From Paludibacteraceae bacterium (GTDB taxonomy: Bacteria > Bacteroidota > Bacteroidia > Bacteroidales > Paludibacteraceae), in contig JAFWXW010000018.1 in NCBI GenBank assembly GCA_017517845.1, positions 1 through 64,000 of the forward strand: a stretch of DNA of 64,000 bases. The letters are read 5' to 3'. This document shows positions 18,601 to 28,648 of the stretch, one piece after another. How positions within the stretch are numbered: the stretch's first letter is position 1; every line of letters starts with the position of its first letter. A program made the translations under genes and the position numbers. A model generated the notes under the pieces. The model was not told where the DNA came from. It did no database searches and was given only the letters and a program-made list of their open reading frames with translations.

Positions 18601-21600
18601 ACATTAAATCCAGACCATGTGAATGAGTAAGGTGTTATACCACCAGTAACATCTATATCTATTGCACCTTCTTTGTCATTTGAGCAATTGTTGTGAGTTA
18701 ATGTTTCTGTTATGATAATTTCGTCTGGCTGGGTTATTTCCTGAGTAAACTCTGCAGCCTTACATCCGTTAGCGTCTTTGATATCTGCCTTATAAACACC
18801 CACTCCAAGATTTCCTATACTTTGTACATCTTCCTTGGTAAAGTTTGGACCTGTCCATTTGATAGAATAAGGAAGCGTACCTCCAGTGATATGAATGTTG
18901 ATATTACCATTATTCTCTTCGTAACAGTCTAAAACAGTTTTACTTGTCAATAAAGTAGGGATTAATTCTTCCTTGTGAGAAATAACATATTGACGATTTG
19001 TTTCTGCACCTTTGGCATCTATGATTTTAACATCATAAACTCCTGCTTCAAGTCCTGTTACCTCTGGGTCTTTGGTTACATTTGAATAACCATTTGTTGA
19101 ATTCCATTCAAATGTATATTCTGGAGTACCACCACTTACTCTTAAAAGAATCTTACCTTTTTCACCATAACATTTTATATCTTCTATGTCTGCTATAACT
19201 GATAAAGTTTCTGGTTGAGTTATTTCTATTCTTTCTGTAATAGTACAACCTACAGCATCTTCTACTGTAACATTATAATAACCTGCCACCAATCCTGTTA
19301 ATGATTTGCCTGTAACTGGGACATTAGGATTTATTGTTGGACCAGACCATGTATATACAAGAGGTGCAGTACCACCTGTAGCTTCTATCTGAATAGAACC
19401 ATCATGTCCACCATACACAGATACATTAGTCTTATTAATCAAGACTATCTGCATAGGTTGTGAGCTAAGAATAGTAGTCTTACCATTTGCCTTACATCCA
19501 TTTCTATCTTCTACAAATACTTCATATTCGCCAGCTCCTAGGTTGGTTATATGAGCACCAAAGCCAATTTCTGTGGTATAATCATAATCTTTGTACCATT
19601 TATATTCATAGTTTCCACTACCACCTGTTACATTCACATAAATCTCTCCATTGTCAACTCCACCACAAAGAACTATTTTGCTTGGCACATCTGCAACTAA
19701 TAGGTCTGGTTCTTTAATTTCTTCTGTTAGAGTTTTTACACAACCCAAGTCATCTTGTACTGTGAAGATATATTTATCTGCATAAAGATTTGTAACATCT
19801 AAACTAGAAGTAGAGTATGAACCATCTTCACTTTCCCATTTACAAACCAAAGTGCCAGTACCACCAGATACTGTTGCGTGAAGTTCACCAGTTCGGTCGT
19901 TAAAGCATAATACATCTTTTGATGAAGTAGAGGCTAATATCTCATATCTATCACCCAATGTATATACCATTTCTTTTACACAACCCAAACCGTCTATCAC
20001 AGTAACCTTATATGCTTGACCATTGAATAAATCTTTTTGGTCTTGATTACCAACATCTGCAATATTAATTCCAGGACCTGTCCATAAATATGTGTAATTT
20101 GGAGTACCACCTGTAACATTTATGTCTATACTAGCTTTGTTTTCACCATAACATTTATTTTCTACTATAGTTTCTGTTATTCTAAGCTCATCTGCTGGTC
20201 CTACTATGGTTTCGGTATATTGATATGTACAACCTTTTGCATCTTGTAGCATTATTCCATAAGTTCCTGCTGTTAGATTTTTAACATGGTCTATATTATT
20301 TCCAGAAGTTCCTATCCAATGATAATTATAAGCAGGATTACCACCAGAAATAGCCACTCTAATTTCACCAGTAGCATTTCCAAAACAATCAACAGAAAGT
20401 TTAGACAACTCAGGAACTGTAGTAACTTTTAGTTCATCTGGTTGTTTTACTTCTATTTCTCTTTTCACCTCTGCACCTGCATCATCAACTACTACTAGGT
20501 CGTATTTATCAGCAGCAAGGCCATTTATAATTTCTCCTGTATAGGTATTTCCAGATGTTTTAGCTGTCAATGTAATTGTATAGTTTCCTATGCCACCTTT
20601 TATATTAGAAAGTACAACTCTACCATTTGTTTCACCATAACATCTTACATCTTCTACTGCAATATCAAAGGTAATATCTTCTGGTTGGTCAACAAATATA
20701 TCTACTGTGGCAGCACAGTTATTTTCATCTGTTACCACTACTGTATATGTTCCTGTTTTAAGCCCAGTTATTACTTCTTTATCTGCATTATAATTTGGAT
20801 CTGTTGGGTCAAATACTATGCTTGGGCCCCAAGTCCATTCTATTTTGTATCCAGTAAGACCTTTTGTTCCACCTGATATATTAAGGTCTATTTTACCATT
20901 TGCTTCACCATGAATTGTTACATTAGAAACATCATATTTTATATCAATAGGATCTGGATTGATTATATTGATAGCATTTGATGTCCAAGTACAATTATTT
21001 TCATCACTTACTACATATTGGTATGCACCAGATTCAAGACCTGCGTATTCATAGTTTGTAGAGATAGGAGCAGACTCACCCACTTTGTAAAGTGCGTATG
21101 TATAAACTCCGCTTCCACCTTCTGCATAAACTCTTATTTCACCGTCATTAGCATTGTTACAAGAAATATTTCCTGATTTTACTGTACCCAACACCTGTTT
21201 TGGTTCTTTTATTTCAACACCATCTGTTTTGGTACAACCATATTTATCTGTAACTGTTACTTGATACATACCTGCTACTTCACAGTTTATTCTAGGTATG
21301 CTTTGATATGGTGTGGTTACTGCGGCTGGTGCTGTCCAATTGTATGTAAATGCAGCTTCTCCAGTTACTATAGCTTCTATAGAACCATTGCCAGAGCCAT
21401 GACATGTAATATCTTTTGCATTTAATGAAAGTGTCAATTCTGATGGATTGAACATTTCATGTGAATATTCATATTTACAACGATTTGCATCATAAACTAC
21501 TACTGAATATTTTTCACCTGCTTTTAAGTTTGATTGAGTATTGGTATTGGTAGAGGTGCTAACACCTTCTCCTTGCCAATAATATGTATAATTTGGAGTT

Positions 21601-24600
21601 CCTCCCCTCATTTCTAATGTAATAGAACCATCTACTCCATCGTGGCATATATTTTCTACAACAGTTTCATTTAGTAGGCTCAATTTTTCTGCTGGTTCTG
21701 TTACTGTAACAACATGTGAAATACCACAACCATTAGAGTCATTAATATCTATATTATAAGTGTTGGCTCCTAAGTTTATTGCTTTGGTATCACTTTCTAG
21801 TTTACTAGCATCTACTCCTATCCAGTTTACAGAATAGGTTCCTGTACCACCTTTAATATCTAGAACAATCTCACCTTTTTCGTCACCAAAACATTTGTTT
21901 TCTAAAACTGATTGCAATGAGGTAGTTACTGAAACAGCAGGATTTTCACGTACTTCTGCCATATCTTTTGGATAGGCATTTCCCAAATTGTCCACTATTT
22001 CATAATAGTATTTTCCTGCAACTAGACCTTCAATTTCATTTTCACCTACACCCGATAGTACTGTATTTCCATTTTCATCGGTCCAAGTAATAGTATAAGG
22101 TGTAGCCCCTCCTGATATTGCAAGGCTAATAATACCATTTGATTCACCAAAACATCTAACATTACTTATAGTAGGTGTTACTACAATCTTGGTTGGTTCT
22201 GCTATAAATACTGATAATACAGCAACACAACCTTTGTCATCTGTCACTTTTAAGTAATATGTTCCAGTCACCAAATTTGTTAAGTCTTTGTTTCCTTTGT
22301 AATTTGGAGCTGCTGGGTCTGCAGAAACTCCTACACCAGACCATTCGTATGTATAGTTACCTAGAGCATCTGGAGTACCTCCAGAAACATTAATATAGAT
22401 TTCACCTGTAGCATTACCTCTTATCTGAACATCAACCTTGTAATCTAGTTCCACCTTAAGTTCTTCTAGTGGAGCGATTACTGTAGCTTGTTTATCAATA
22501 ATACATTTGTTAGCATCTTCTATCCTTACATGATATTGTCCTGCTCCTACATTTATAGTTGGTTGGTCAGAGATTACTTGATTTCCTAATACTGGGTCTA
22601 TTTTTGTCCATTCATATTTATAATCTGGTGTACCTGCATTAGAAAGAACTGTAGCTTTTAATATTGCTGTGGTTTCTCCATAACAATCTACATCTGTTTG
22701 CTCTAGTTTTGCATCTAATGCATTAGGTTCTGTAATTTCAAAAGGTACTATTTCTACACAACCAATGGCATCGGTTACCTCATATTTATAAATTCCTTTG
22801 TCTAGAGAAATAGAACTTGCAGCAGGAATAATCTCGTTGCCATTTTCATCTAATAATCTATGACTATAATCACGAGTAGGATAAGTGATACCACCCTGTG
22901 CAGTACCTATAAACTTACCATCTGCACTTGCAAAACATGAAATATTTTCACTTTCTACAGACGCTACCAATGGAGAGAAACTAAATTCTTTTGACAACTT
23001 AATAGAACAAGCATCTGCATTTGGTTCTACTGCCATAATATACGCAGTAACTAATGAAGGAGCATCTATAGCTTTAAATTGAATTTCTTGATTTAAATGT
23101 TGTGCTTCATAAGAATCGTAAACAGCATTGTTTACATATAAATCATATCTAATGCCTTGTTCTGCATTTTTAATTTTTACTGCCGTTTTATTTACTACTG
23201 GGGCACAGAACAATTCTATATCTGTAACAGCCTCTATTTTGGAAATTCTAAATGATTTTGTCTTCACACTTTCACAAACTAAAACACCAGCACCATCATA
23301 GTATCTATGAGTCATAGTAATATAGTAATAGTCTTCTGGAAGTTCAGAAGGTAGAAGTATGGCAGTTCCATCACCATTGTCCTTGAACGCATCTGGGAAT
23401 CTATTTGATGCAGAGAACTCAAATGTAGAATTTGCTTTTATACTAGCTTGTAATTCTATTCTTAAAACATCTGAACAAATAGTTTCTTGGTCATCAATTC
23501 CATAAAAGTCTGCTGCTTCGTCCAAAACCTTAAAGTCTTTGGTTACAGAACTTTCACATTCTTGTGGAGTGCCGTTTTTGTCTAAATATGATTCTACATA
23601 ATGGAAAGTAAGTGGATATGTGGTATTCAATGTGGTTCTGTCTAGACCTATAGTACCTGTTCCATTTCCATTATCTACCAAATCTATATGTTGATCTGTT
23701 GTGAAATATACTTTGTCTGCAGGATTAATTGGTTTTGGGAAGCCTTTCACTTCATAAGTACCTTTTGGTTCACAGAAATATGAATTTACCATTACAGACA
23801 TATTTTGCACACCACGTACTTGGAAAGTTTTATTAGCATCTGCTACACAACCAAATTCATTATGTACTTCATAACCTATTGTAAATACACCCAAACCAGA
23901 AACTTCTGTTTTAAATTTATTTCCTACCAATGTTTCTGGAGGAAGAAGTGGGTCTATAGTTATATTACCACCACCATAATTAACATCGGTAATAATGACA
24001 TCTTCTCCATAGCAATAGTCATCTTTCATATCAAAGACTATAACTGGTGTAGGATGTACAACTACTTCTTCTTTGTAGATAGCATCACAAGTTCCGTCAT
24101 TATAGTTATATGTAATAGTGTATGTACCTTCTCCCCATGCAGGATCAAACATTGGAGAATTGGTTATATCAGTTGTAGCCAACTTCACAACACCAGCCTG
24201 ATTTGTTATCATTATAGAACCTTTTGTAGGCACTGTTGATTTTACGGTAATAAGAACTGGGGCTTCTGTTGCACAGAATTCTTTTTTGGGTAAATCAAAT
24301 TTTTCTATTAATATAGGATTTACAGTAGAAAATGTTACTTCCTCACTATAACTACAACCCTGATGTTGTACTGTATATACTACATTATGTTGCCCTGCTT
24401 TCCCTTTGGAAGGATTGAATTTAACACCATTACCTTCTGTAGCACCAGTTTGAATTTCACCTGCAGAATTGACATATCCTACAAACATAGCAGCATCTGC
24501 AGCTGAGAATTTAAAACTACCAGGGTTTTGTGCAGCCCAAATTGTAGCTTCTTCTTTATTAACACATAGCACCTCAGAAGGGCTCACACTCAAACCACCA

Positions 24601-27600
24601 GACGCTATATAGTTGGTAGGTTTGCTATTAATCTTAAGAGTTTTTGTAGAATTGCCTTCACAACCAAATTCATCTTTTACCGTATATGAGATAAAATATG
24701 TTTCACCTGCTGTCAAATTTTTTATTTGTGCTATTGCTAGTTCCTCATCTAACTCTATTATTTGTGCCTGATTTGTTACAGGAGTTCCATTTTCATCTAC
24801 TGCTTTTTCTATATGCCATTCACCTGCAGCCACTTGTGGATGGCCTTGCATTTTAATAACATCTTTTGGCTCAGCAGGATCTGGCTGACATTTTTGAAAC
24901 TCTCCCGCCCAAGCATTAGGAAGGTCATTTGTTGGAGCTAAAGTCCAGTTTACTTCCTTATTAATAGCACTTACTAGAAAATTAAATTTTTCCTCTTGAA
25001 CACAACCAGAATTTACATCTGTATATTCATATTTAACCTCAAAACGTGTAGTTTGAGTAATAGCAGATGGATCAAACTTAGTACCATTTTTTATTAAACC
25101 TTGAGGGTCTGAAATAAACTGACCATTAGAAGGTGTCACTATTGGAACTACAGGATCGTCAGAAGAACACAAAAAGTATTCTCCATTTGCAGTAACTTTA
25201 TCAAACCCAGAGATAGTAATAGGCACTTTTTCTACAACATCTAGTGTATATTCACGTGATACCTGACAACCCTGTGGTGTGACTACTAATAATTTATATA
25301 CTGCATCTGCAGAAGCAGATATAGTAATAGAATTTCCTCCTTGTCCGCTTTCCCAATAATACTCTGCTGCAGGATCATTATAATCAATACCTATAGTTAC
25401 ATTATCACCAAAACAAACTGGTTTATCACCATTACTAGAATGCATCTCAAATTCAGAAAGATTTGCCATTGTCATATCCAATGTAGGGAGACCAACCATT
25501 GGATCATACACCCTACTACAAACCGCATCACTAACTTGTGAAATTTGGAATACAGTAGCCTGTTGTGGTGTATATGTAAATTGGTATGTATTTCCTGTTG
25601 GGATTACTATTTCTGTAGGAGTTCCATTTTCTAATAATGTAAATTTATATGGAGACAGACCTCCTATTATACTCACCCTTACATCTACAGGGTCTCCAGG
25701 ACAAGCCACTTGTGAATTTACCAACTCTATTTTGGCATCGGGAGAAGGAACTTTATTGACAGTAACAATTCCTGTCATTTCTTCTTCACAAGTATTATAA
25801 CCTGCCTTTCTAGCTCTCACTTTGTAAGTACCTTCTTGTACATTTTGCCATTCTAGGGGACCATTAACACCCAATCTATAATTTCCATCACCTACTCCAT
25901 TTCTCACTAATTCATATTCGGTATCAATACTAGAACCACTTAAGGTTAGATTTATACCGCTCGAAGAACTTGTTTCGCAATATGAGCCTCCACCAGAAAG
26001 TGTATATTTTGTAGGTTTGTCTATCTTATAAACAGCCACCTCATCTGTACTAGAACAGTTTGCGACAGCAGTAGAAGATGCAGTTAATTTATAAACCTTA
26101 TCTGTTGTAACACTATTAATTGTAGGATTAGATATATTAGGATTGTTTAAATCACTAGCATTGTCCCACTGATACCTCACTCCTAACACATTAGAACTTC
26201 CTATCTGAGCAGGTTCTCCATAACAAACTTGTAAATCTGGACCAGCATCAGCCACAGGCCTTTTAATTACTGTTATATTTGCATCGCTAGATGAAGTACA
26301 AGTAGATAACACATTTAATGAAGATGTTAATCTAATAGTAGTATTTTCTGTTACAGAAGGCAAAGTCAAATTTTCTGAGCCTCCCACGTATGTAGAAACT
26401 CCATTAGTAATAGCCTCCCAATCATAACTTTCGTTTGAAGGGTCTGCTTTAGTATTGATTATTTGAACAGAACCATCTTCACAAATAGTAAATTTACTTT
26501 GATTGAAACTAATTTCTGGTTTCTTTAGTACTGTTACTTTTACATTATCTTCTGAATAACAATTTGGATTTCCTTTATTTGAAACCTTAAGAGTAAATTG
26601 AGAATCTGAATAAAGCGGTTTTGTTGTTACGCTCTGAGTATTATTAGTTTGCAATTTAGCCGCAGGACTCCAAGTATAGTTAATATTGGCATCATCAGAC
26701 AAGCCCTCTGCCAATACAGCACTCTCACCATAACAAACAGTCAAATCTGCACCGACTTCTGCCACTGGTACTTCATAAACATTTACCTTCACCTCTGTTC
26801 TACTAGCACTTTCACAACCTGCAGGTGTTACTTGTGTAACCCAATATGACTGTTTACCAGGAGTTCTCTTATCATAATTTACAGGAGCAACTATAGGAGA
26901 TTCCAACATATCATTGGAAGAATACCATCGTAGAGTATTGGAAGGATCAGATTTTATTACTAAATCTGCCCATTTACCATCTGCTGCACTTGGGTCTGCA
27001 CATTCATCATAGGAACTTACCCTAGGAGCTGTTGGAGAGACTTTTGCCACTACTTGTGCTGTAGCGGATTTCTTACAAGTCACACCATCTTTTGAATTTG
27101 ATATTTCCAACTCTAAAGTATAGGTTACACCATCTGAATAACTAGACAAAGAATATTCCCCATTTATTGGTGTTACAGTAACGCCATTAACTTTCCAAAC
27201 TTGACTATAACTAGCAGAATAAGCAGAATTATTATCTAGTTTAAAAACTATAGGGAAACCACAGTCATGAGAAATAGAAATCTGAGGCTCAGCAGGAGAT
27301 TGGATATAGGTCTGAGAGACAGAATTGGATGTTGCACTTGTACAGTTGTCTGTAGCTTTTACTTGTGCAGTATATACTATTCTATCTTCTGGAGCAGATA
27401 CTACAAATGTTTCTACATTGGAAGAATAACTAATTCCATTAACTTCCCATGTATAATCCAAACTAGCATCGTAGTTTGTTATAGTAAATTTAACAGGAAC
27501 ATCACAACCTGACGATGCTGTTATATGGGGGACAGCCACTTCTAGTGGCAATGTGTATTTTTCTTCAACCTCATTGGATTTAAGTCCGTTTTTAGAAACA

Positions 27601-28511
27601 GAAACAGAGAACGTATATTCATGCCCACGGATAGGAGATGACACTGTATATGTTCCATCTGGGGCAATAGTAACCGAAGAACCATCTAATTTTGCGTCAT
27701 ATGCAAGACTAGAATCATAATTATCTACTAAAAATTTTATTGTACTACAATCATCGCCTCTATATGACAATTTTGGGTCATCTACAAACGAAGCAGAGAG
27801 AGTATAATTAAGACCTGTTTTTTCTAAGGTTAATCTCACCTTTTCTCCAGATTGTAAACCAGATAAATTTAAATATAAATCTCCACTTCCACCTTGAGGT
27901 CTCATTCCATAGCCTATATTAAGAATAGAGCCACCTTTACCCAACTCATTAGCCCAATCCCATGAAGTAGAACTATTTGAGAAAAGAATCTTAAAACCTG
28001 CAGTTGGAGTATCTACCACAAAATCATAAGTAAAAACATTAGGAGATGATACAGAAAAAATATTATTGGCTGCTGCAGCTGCACTCCCTACAATACACTT
28101 TCCCTCTCCAACAATAGGAGCATCCCAACATGCCATACCATAAACAGTAGAAGAAGAAATATCTATACAATTAAAATTATATAATTGCCCACTAGTGTTA
28201 TTTATATCTGTCTTAACAGAGAACACTCCTGTAGTGCAAGAAGATAAATACGTAGATAAATCATACACATTGGAAGACATTACATTATTCACCATCAGAC
28301 AGCAAGAATAATCTAGAATATTTCCAGACATTTCTACTGTGGCAATATAATTAGAATTTCCTGGCGACTCGGGAGTAAAGGCAAATGTGGTTTGACTAGT
28401 AGGATTTGCTGTTTCATAAACTACCAATTTATAATCTGCGGCAAATACCAATTGAGAGAATGTTAGAATAGCACACAACAAAATGCCTCTGAAGAAATTT
28501 ATCATATTCAT
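15624..28511 (-). CDS. Giant SprB-repeat surface protein, T9SS type B
   Basis: A 4295-residue secreted protein. A signal peptide (about residues 1-24, ending LVFA) precedes a long Cys-containing Ig/PKD-like region (about 30-1840). About 18 tandem SprB repeats follow (about 1842-3340), each near 80 residues with a CYGE..G and GGTPxYxYxW core and a DxxGC end. Further Ig-like domains come next, then two PKD domains (about 4000-4180; YKWEFGDGSS and YLWQFGDGGS). The final 100 residues are a gliding-type CHU_C/type B sorting domain (FPTAFTPN to GNLMLIR). It should be exported by Sec and then T9SS and displayed on the surface as an adhesin, possibly for gliding or attachment. Repeats 3-18 show a six-unit higher-order period. 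The PorP/SprF-like partner follows with overlapping start. Confidence 0.92.
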   Translation of the reverse strand: MNMINFFRGILLCAILTFSQLVFAADYKLVVYETANPTSQTTFAFTPESPGNSNYIATVEMSGNILDYSCCLMVNNVMSSNVYDLSTYLSSCTTGVFSVKTDINNTSGQLYNFNCIDISSSTVYGMACWDAPIVGEGKCIVGSAAAAANNIFSVSSPNVFTYDFVVDTPTAGFKILFSNSSTSWDWANELGKGGSILNIGYGMRPQGGSGDLYLNLSGLQSGEKVRLTLEKTGLNYTLSASFVDDPKLSYRGDDCSTIKFLVDNYDSSLAYDAKLDGSSVTIAPDGTYTVSSPIRGHEYTFSVSVSKNGLKSNEVEEKYTLPLEVAVPHITASSGCDVPVKFTITNYDASLDYTWEVNGISYSSNVETFVVSAPEDRIVYTAQVKATDNCTSATSNSVSQTYIQSPAEPQISISHDCGFPIVFKLDNNSAYSASYSQVWKVNGVTVTPINGEYSLSSYSDGVTYTLELEISNSKDGVTCKKSATAQVVAKVSPTAPRVSSYDECADPSAADGKWADLVIKSDPSNTLRWYSSNDMLESPIVAPVNYDKRTPGKQSYWVTQVTPAGCESASRTEVKVNVYEVPVAEVGADLTVCYGESAVLAEGLSDDANINYTWSPAAKLQTNNTQSVTTKPLYSDSQFTLKVSNKGNPNCYSEDNVKVTVLKKPEISFNQSKFTICEDGSVQIINTKADPSNESYDWEAITNGVSTYVGGSENLTLPSVTENTTIRLTSSLNVLSTCTSSSDANITVIKRPVADAGPDLQVCYGEPAQIGSSNVLGVRYQWDNASDLNNPNISNPTINSVTTDKVYKLTASSTAVANCSSTDEVAVYKIDKPTKYTLSGGGSYCETSSSSGINLTLSGSSIDTEYELVRNGVGDGNYRLGVNGPLEWQNVQEGTYKVRARKAGYNTCEEEMTGIVTVNKVPSPDAKIELVNSQVACPGDPVDVRVSIIGGLSPYKFTLLENGTPTEIVIPTGNTYQFTYTPQQATVFQISQVSDAVCSRVYDPMVGLPTLDMTMANLSEFEMHSSNGDKPVCFGDNVTIGIDYNDPAAEYYWESGQGGNSITISASADAVYKLLVVTPQGCQVSREYTLDVVEKVPITISGFDKVTANGEYFLCSSDDPVVPIVTPSNGQFISDPQGLIKNGTKFDPSAITQTTRFEVKYEYTDVNSGCVQEEKFNFLVSAINKEVNWTLAPTNDLPNAWAGEFQKCQPDPAEPKDVIKMQGHPQVAAGEWHIEKAVDENGTPVTNQAQIIELDEELAIAQIKNLTAGETYFISYTVKDEFGCEGNSTKTLKINSKPTNYIASGGLSVSPSEVLCVNKEEATIWAAQNPGSFKFSAADAAMFVGYVNSAGEIQTGATEGNGVKFNPSKGKAGQHNVVYTVQHQGCSYSEEVTFSTVNPILIEKFDLPKKEFCATEAPVLITVKSTVPTKGSIMITNQAGVVKLATTDITNSPMFDPAWGEGTYTITYNYNDGTCDAIYKEEVVVHPTPVIVFDMKDDYCYGEDVIITDVNYGGGNITIDPLLPPETLVGNKFKTEVSGLGVFTIGYEVHNEFGCVADANKTFQVRGVQNMSVMVNSYFCEPKGTYEVKGFPKPINPADKVYFTTDQHIDLVDNGNGTGTIGLDRTTLNTTYPLTFHYVESYLDKNGTPQECESSVTKDFKVLDEAADFYGIDDQETICSDVLRIELQASIKANSTFEFSASNRFPDAFKDNGDGTAILLPSELPEDYYYITMTHRYYDGAGVLVCESVKTKSFRISKIEAVTDIELFCAPVVNKTAVKIKNAEQGIRYDLYVNNAVYDSYEAQHLNQEIQFKAIDAPSLVTAYIMAVEPNADACSIKLSKEFSFSPLVASVESENISCFASADGKFIGTAQGGITYPTRDYSHRLLDENGNEIIPAASSISLDKGIYKYEVTDAIGCVEIVPFEITEPNALDAKLEQTDVDCYGETTAILKATVLSNAGTPDYKYEWTKIDPVLGNQVISDQPTINVGAGQYHVRIEDANKCIIDKQATVIAPLEELKVELDYKVDVQIRGNATGEIYINVSGGTPDALGNYTYEWSGVGVSADPAAPNYKGNKDLTNLVTGTYYLKVTDDKGCVAVLSVFIAEPTKIVVTPTISNVRCFGESNGIISLAISGGATPYTITWTDENGNTVLSGVGENEIEGLVAGKYYYEIVDNLGNAYPKDMAEVRENPAVSVTTSLQSVLENKCFGDEKGEIVLDIKGGTGTYSVNWIGVDASKLESDTKAINLGANTYNIDINDSNGCGISHVVTVTEPAEKLSLLNETVVENICHDGVDGSITLEMRGGTPNYTYYWQGEGVSTSTNTNTQSNLKAGEKYSVVVYDANRCKYEYSHEMFNPSELTLSLNAKDITCHGSGNGSIEAIVTGEAAFTYNWTAPAAVTTPYQSIPRINCEVAGMYQVTVTDKYGCTKTDGVEIKEPKQVLGTVKSGNISCNNANDGEIRVYAEGGSGVYTYALYKVGESAPISTNYEYAGLESGAYQYVVSDENNCTWTSNAINIINPDPIDIKYDVSNVTIHGEANGKIDLNISGGTKGLTGYKIEWTWGPSIVFDPTDPNYNADKEVITGLKTGTYTVVVTDENNCAATVDIFVDQPEDITFDIAVEDVRCYGETNGRVVLSNIKGGIGNYTITLTAKTSGNTYTGEIINGLAADKYDLVVVDDAGAEVKREIEVKQPDELKVTTVPELSKLSVDCFGNATGEIRVAISGGNPAYNYHWIGTSGNNIDHVKNLTAGTYGIMLQDAKGCTYQYTETIVGPADELRITETIVENKCYGENKASIDINVTGGTPNYTYLWTGPGINIADVGNQDQKDLFNGQAYKVTVIDGLGCVKEMVYTLGDRYEILASTSSKDVLCFNDRTGELHATVSGGTGTLVCKWESEDGSYSTSSLDVTNLYADKYIFTVQDDLGCVKTLTEEIKEPDLLVADVPSKIVLCGGVDNGEIYVNVTGGSGNYEYKWYKDYDYTTEIGFGAHITNLGAGEYEVFVEDRNGCKANGKTTILSSQPMQIVLINKTNVSVYGGHDGSIQIEATGGTAPLVYTWSGPTINPNVPVTGKSLTGLVAGYYNVTVEDAVGCTITERIEITQPETLSVIADIEDIKCYGEKGKILLRVSGGTPEYTFEWNSTNGYSNVTKDPEVTGLEAGVYDVKIIDAKGAETNRQYVISHKEELIPTLLTSKTVLDCYEENNGNINIHITGGTLPYSIKWTGPNFTKEDVQSIGNLGVGVYKADIKDANGCKAAEFTQEITQPDEIIITETLTHNNCSNDKEGAIDIDVTGGITPYSFTWSGFNVDVNAEDQKELPQGTYYLNFEDANGCEINKEYKINAKNEISARISGPSNICSGEEFDIQIDVNGQSPWTIEYTDGTNIFTETTNVEKNVYTHTLLSDAEFKLISVVDANGCEAVLGGSVQVDVHELPAITIVSAQEDCCLGEPALIDIIFAGKGPWTIHYTDGALDYVDGPFNVGRDYLKITPTQIGTKTYTIKSVSNDNCSVDVNYSVDITAYTYPNLEVNVAPYVCEPNPLKVSLHATGEAPWHVVYYLNDLKFEHEMTEADEVLDIYPNKPDNVFLFESIKSGKRCVSKLDKQIHSQMGLLPKDATSIIGSNMVCRGSIVTFSTREIPYATSYKWSLPYGFNIVSGLGSTTIEVQVSYDAKDGEVKVWGENDCGEGVHSAINVQVDKPIATGGEITIPPYVCDDETIFPLSVSEVANATNYEWIMPTGYNILSGQGTRSIMVKIDKYALSSTVSVIPSNICAEAEPIKADIVIRSLPFVEAGVDFITDCSDKAELRATNTVNAVSTTWKLESGYAEFENPTKSNTKVTGLMYGDNVLSWNVDDGYCVGYDLVTVTNQDPGITEPEFSEVTICEDYMTLRAAKPEFGMGRWTLIAGDGEIENPNSHETKITGLSNKRTNVIRWEVYSPQCSNSKNVEVVSHDLNKLVDAGSDGVSTTGSFRLSARVINDANVTGTWTVEAGTGTIEDPHNPNTVVNGLATGINTIRWTLTGYECEAYDEIKVRMVDEPIASFNIENTEGCEPLTVQFTNTTIGNAEYKWEFGDGSSSDLRSPIHIFEKAGTYTVKLTASANGRVDTYKGEVNVLPSPVAAFSVAERQLYVPNAEAHFYNETPEAVQYLWQFGDGGSSEKENPVYTYLEDGLYDVTYIVSDINLCSDTLVMEDYIKVGKDSYLVFPTAFTPNVEHSNGGHFSEGERRLDVFYPIGRNVDSYKLEIYSSWGNKVFESNDQYIGWDGYYLGKCAAQGTYFYRAEGRFKDGNAFQYSGNLMLIR

Positions 28512-28556
28512 AGATTCTTTTTTAATTTAAGGTTGTCTTGTACAGATACAAGTTTA

Positions 28557-28564
28557 CAAATATA
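28557..28564 (-). promoter_or_regulatory. Predicted -7 box for giant adhesin gene
   Basis: On the minus strand this reads TATATTTG, matching TAnnTTTG about 45 nt before the ATG at 28511. No good -33 TTTG is seen at 19-21 bp. Confidence 0.35.
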
Positions 28565-28593
28565 GTGAAAAAATCCTTAAACATATCTATAAA

Positions 28594-28625
28594 CAAAAAA
28601 ATGTTGCCCTACAAAGAGCAACATT
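28594..28625 (-). terminator. Terminator of glsAB operon
   Basis: AATGTTGC and GCAACATT form the stem. Read on the minus strand it is followed by T7. It lies about 25 nt after the glsB stop and before the adhesin promoter. Confidence 0.82.
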
Positions 28626-28648
28626 AACAATAAGTGTTAAAACTTACA

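Noticed and set aside
23805..24239. 144-codon plus-strand frame with Cys/Ile-rich product
   Set aside because: It is the antisense of Ig-like repeats in the adhesin. Its composition is explained by the opposite strand.
15624..28511. Non-ribosomal or polyketide megasynthase
   Set aside because: The length suggested it, but no carrier, condensation or ketosynthase motifs occur. Repeats are SprB/PKD/Ig-like with a signal peptide.
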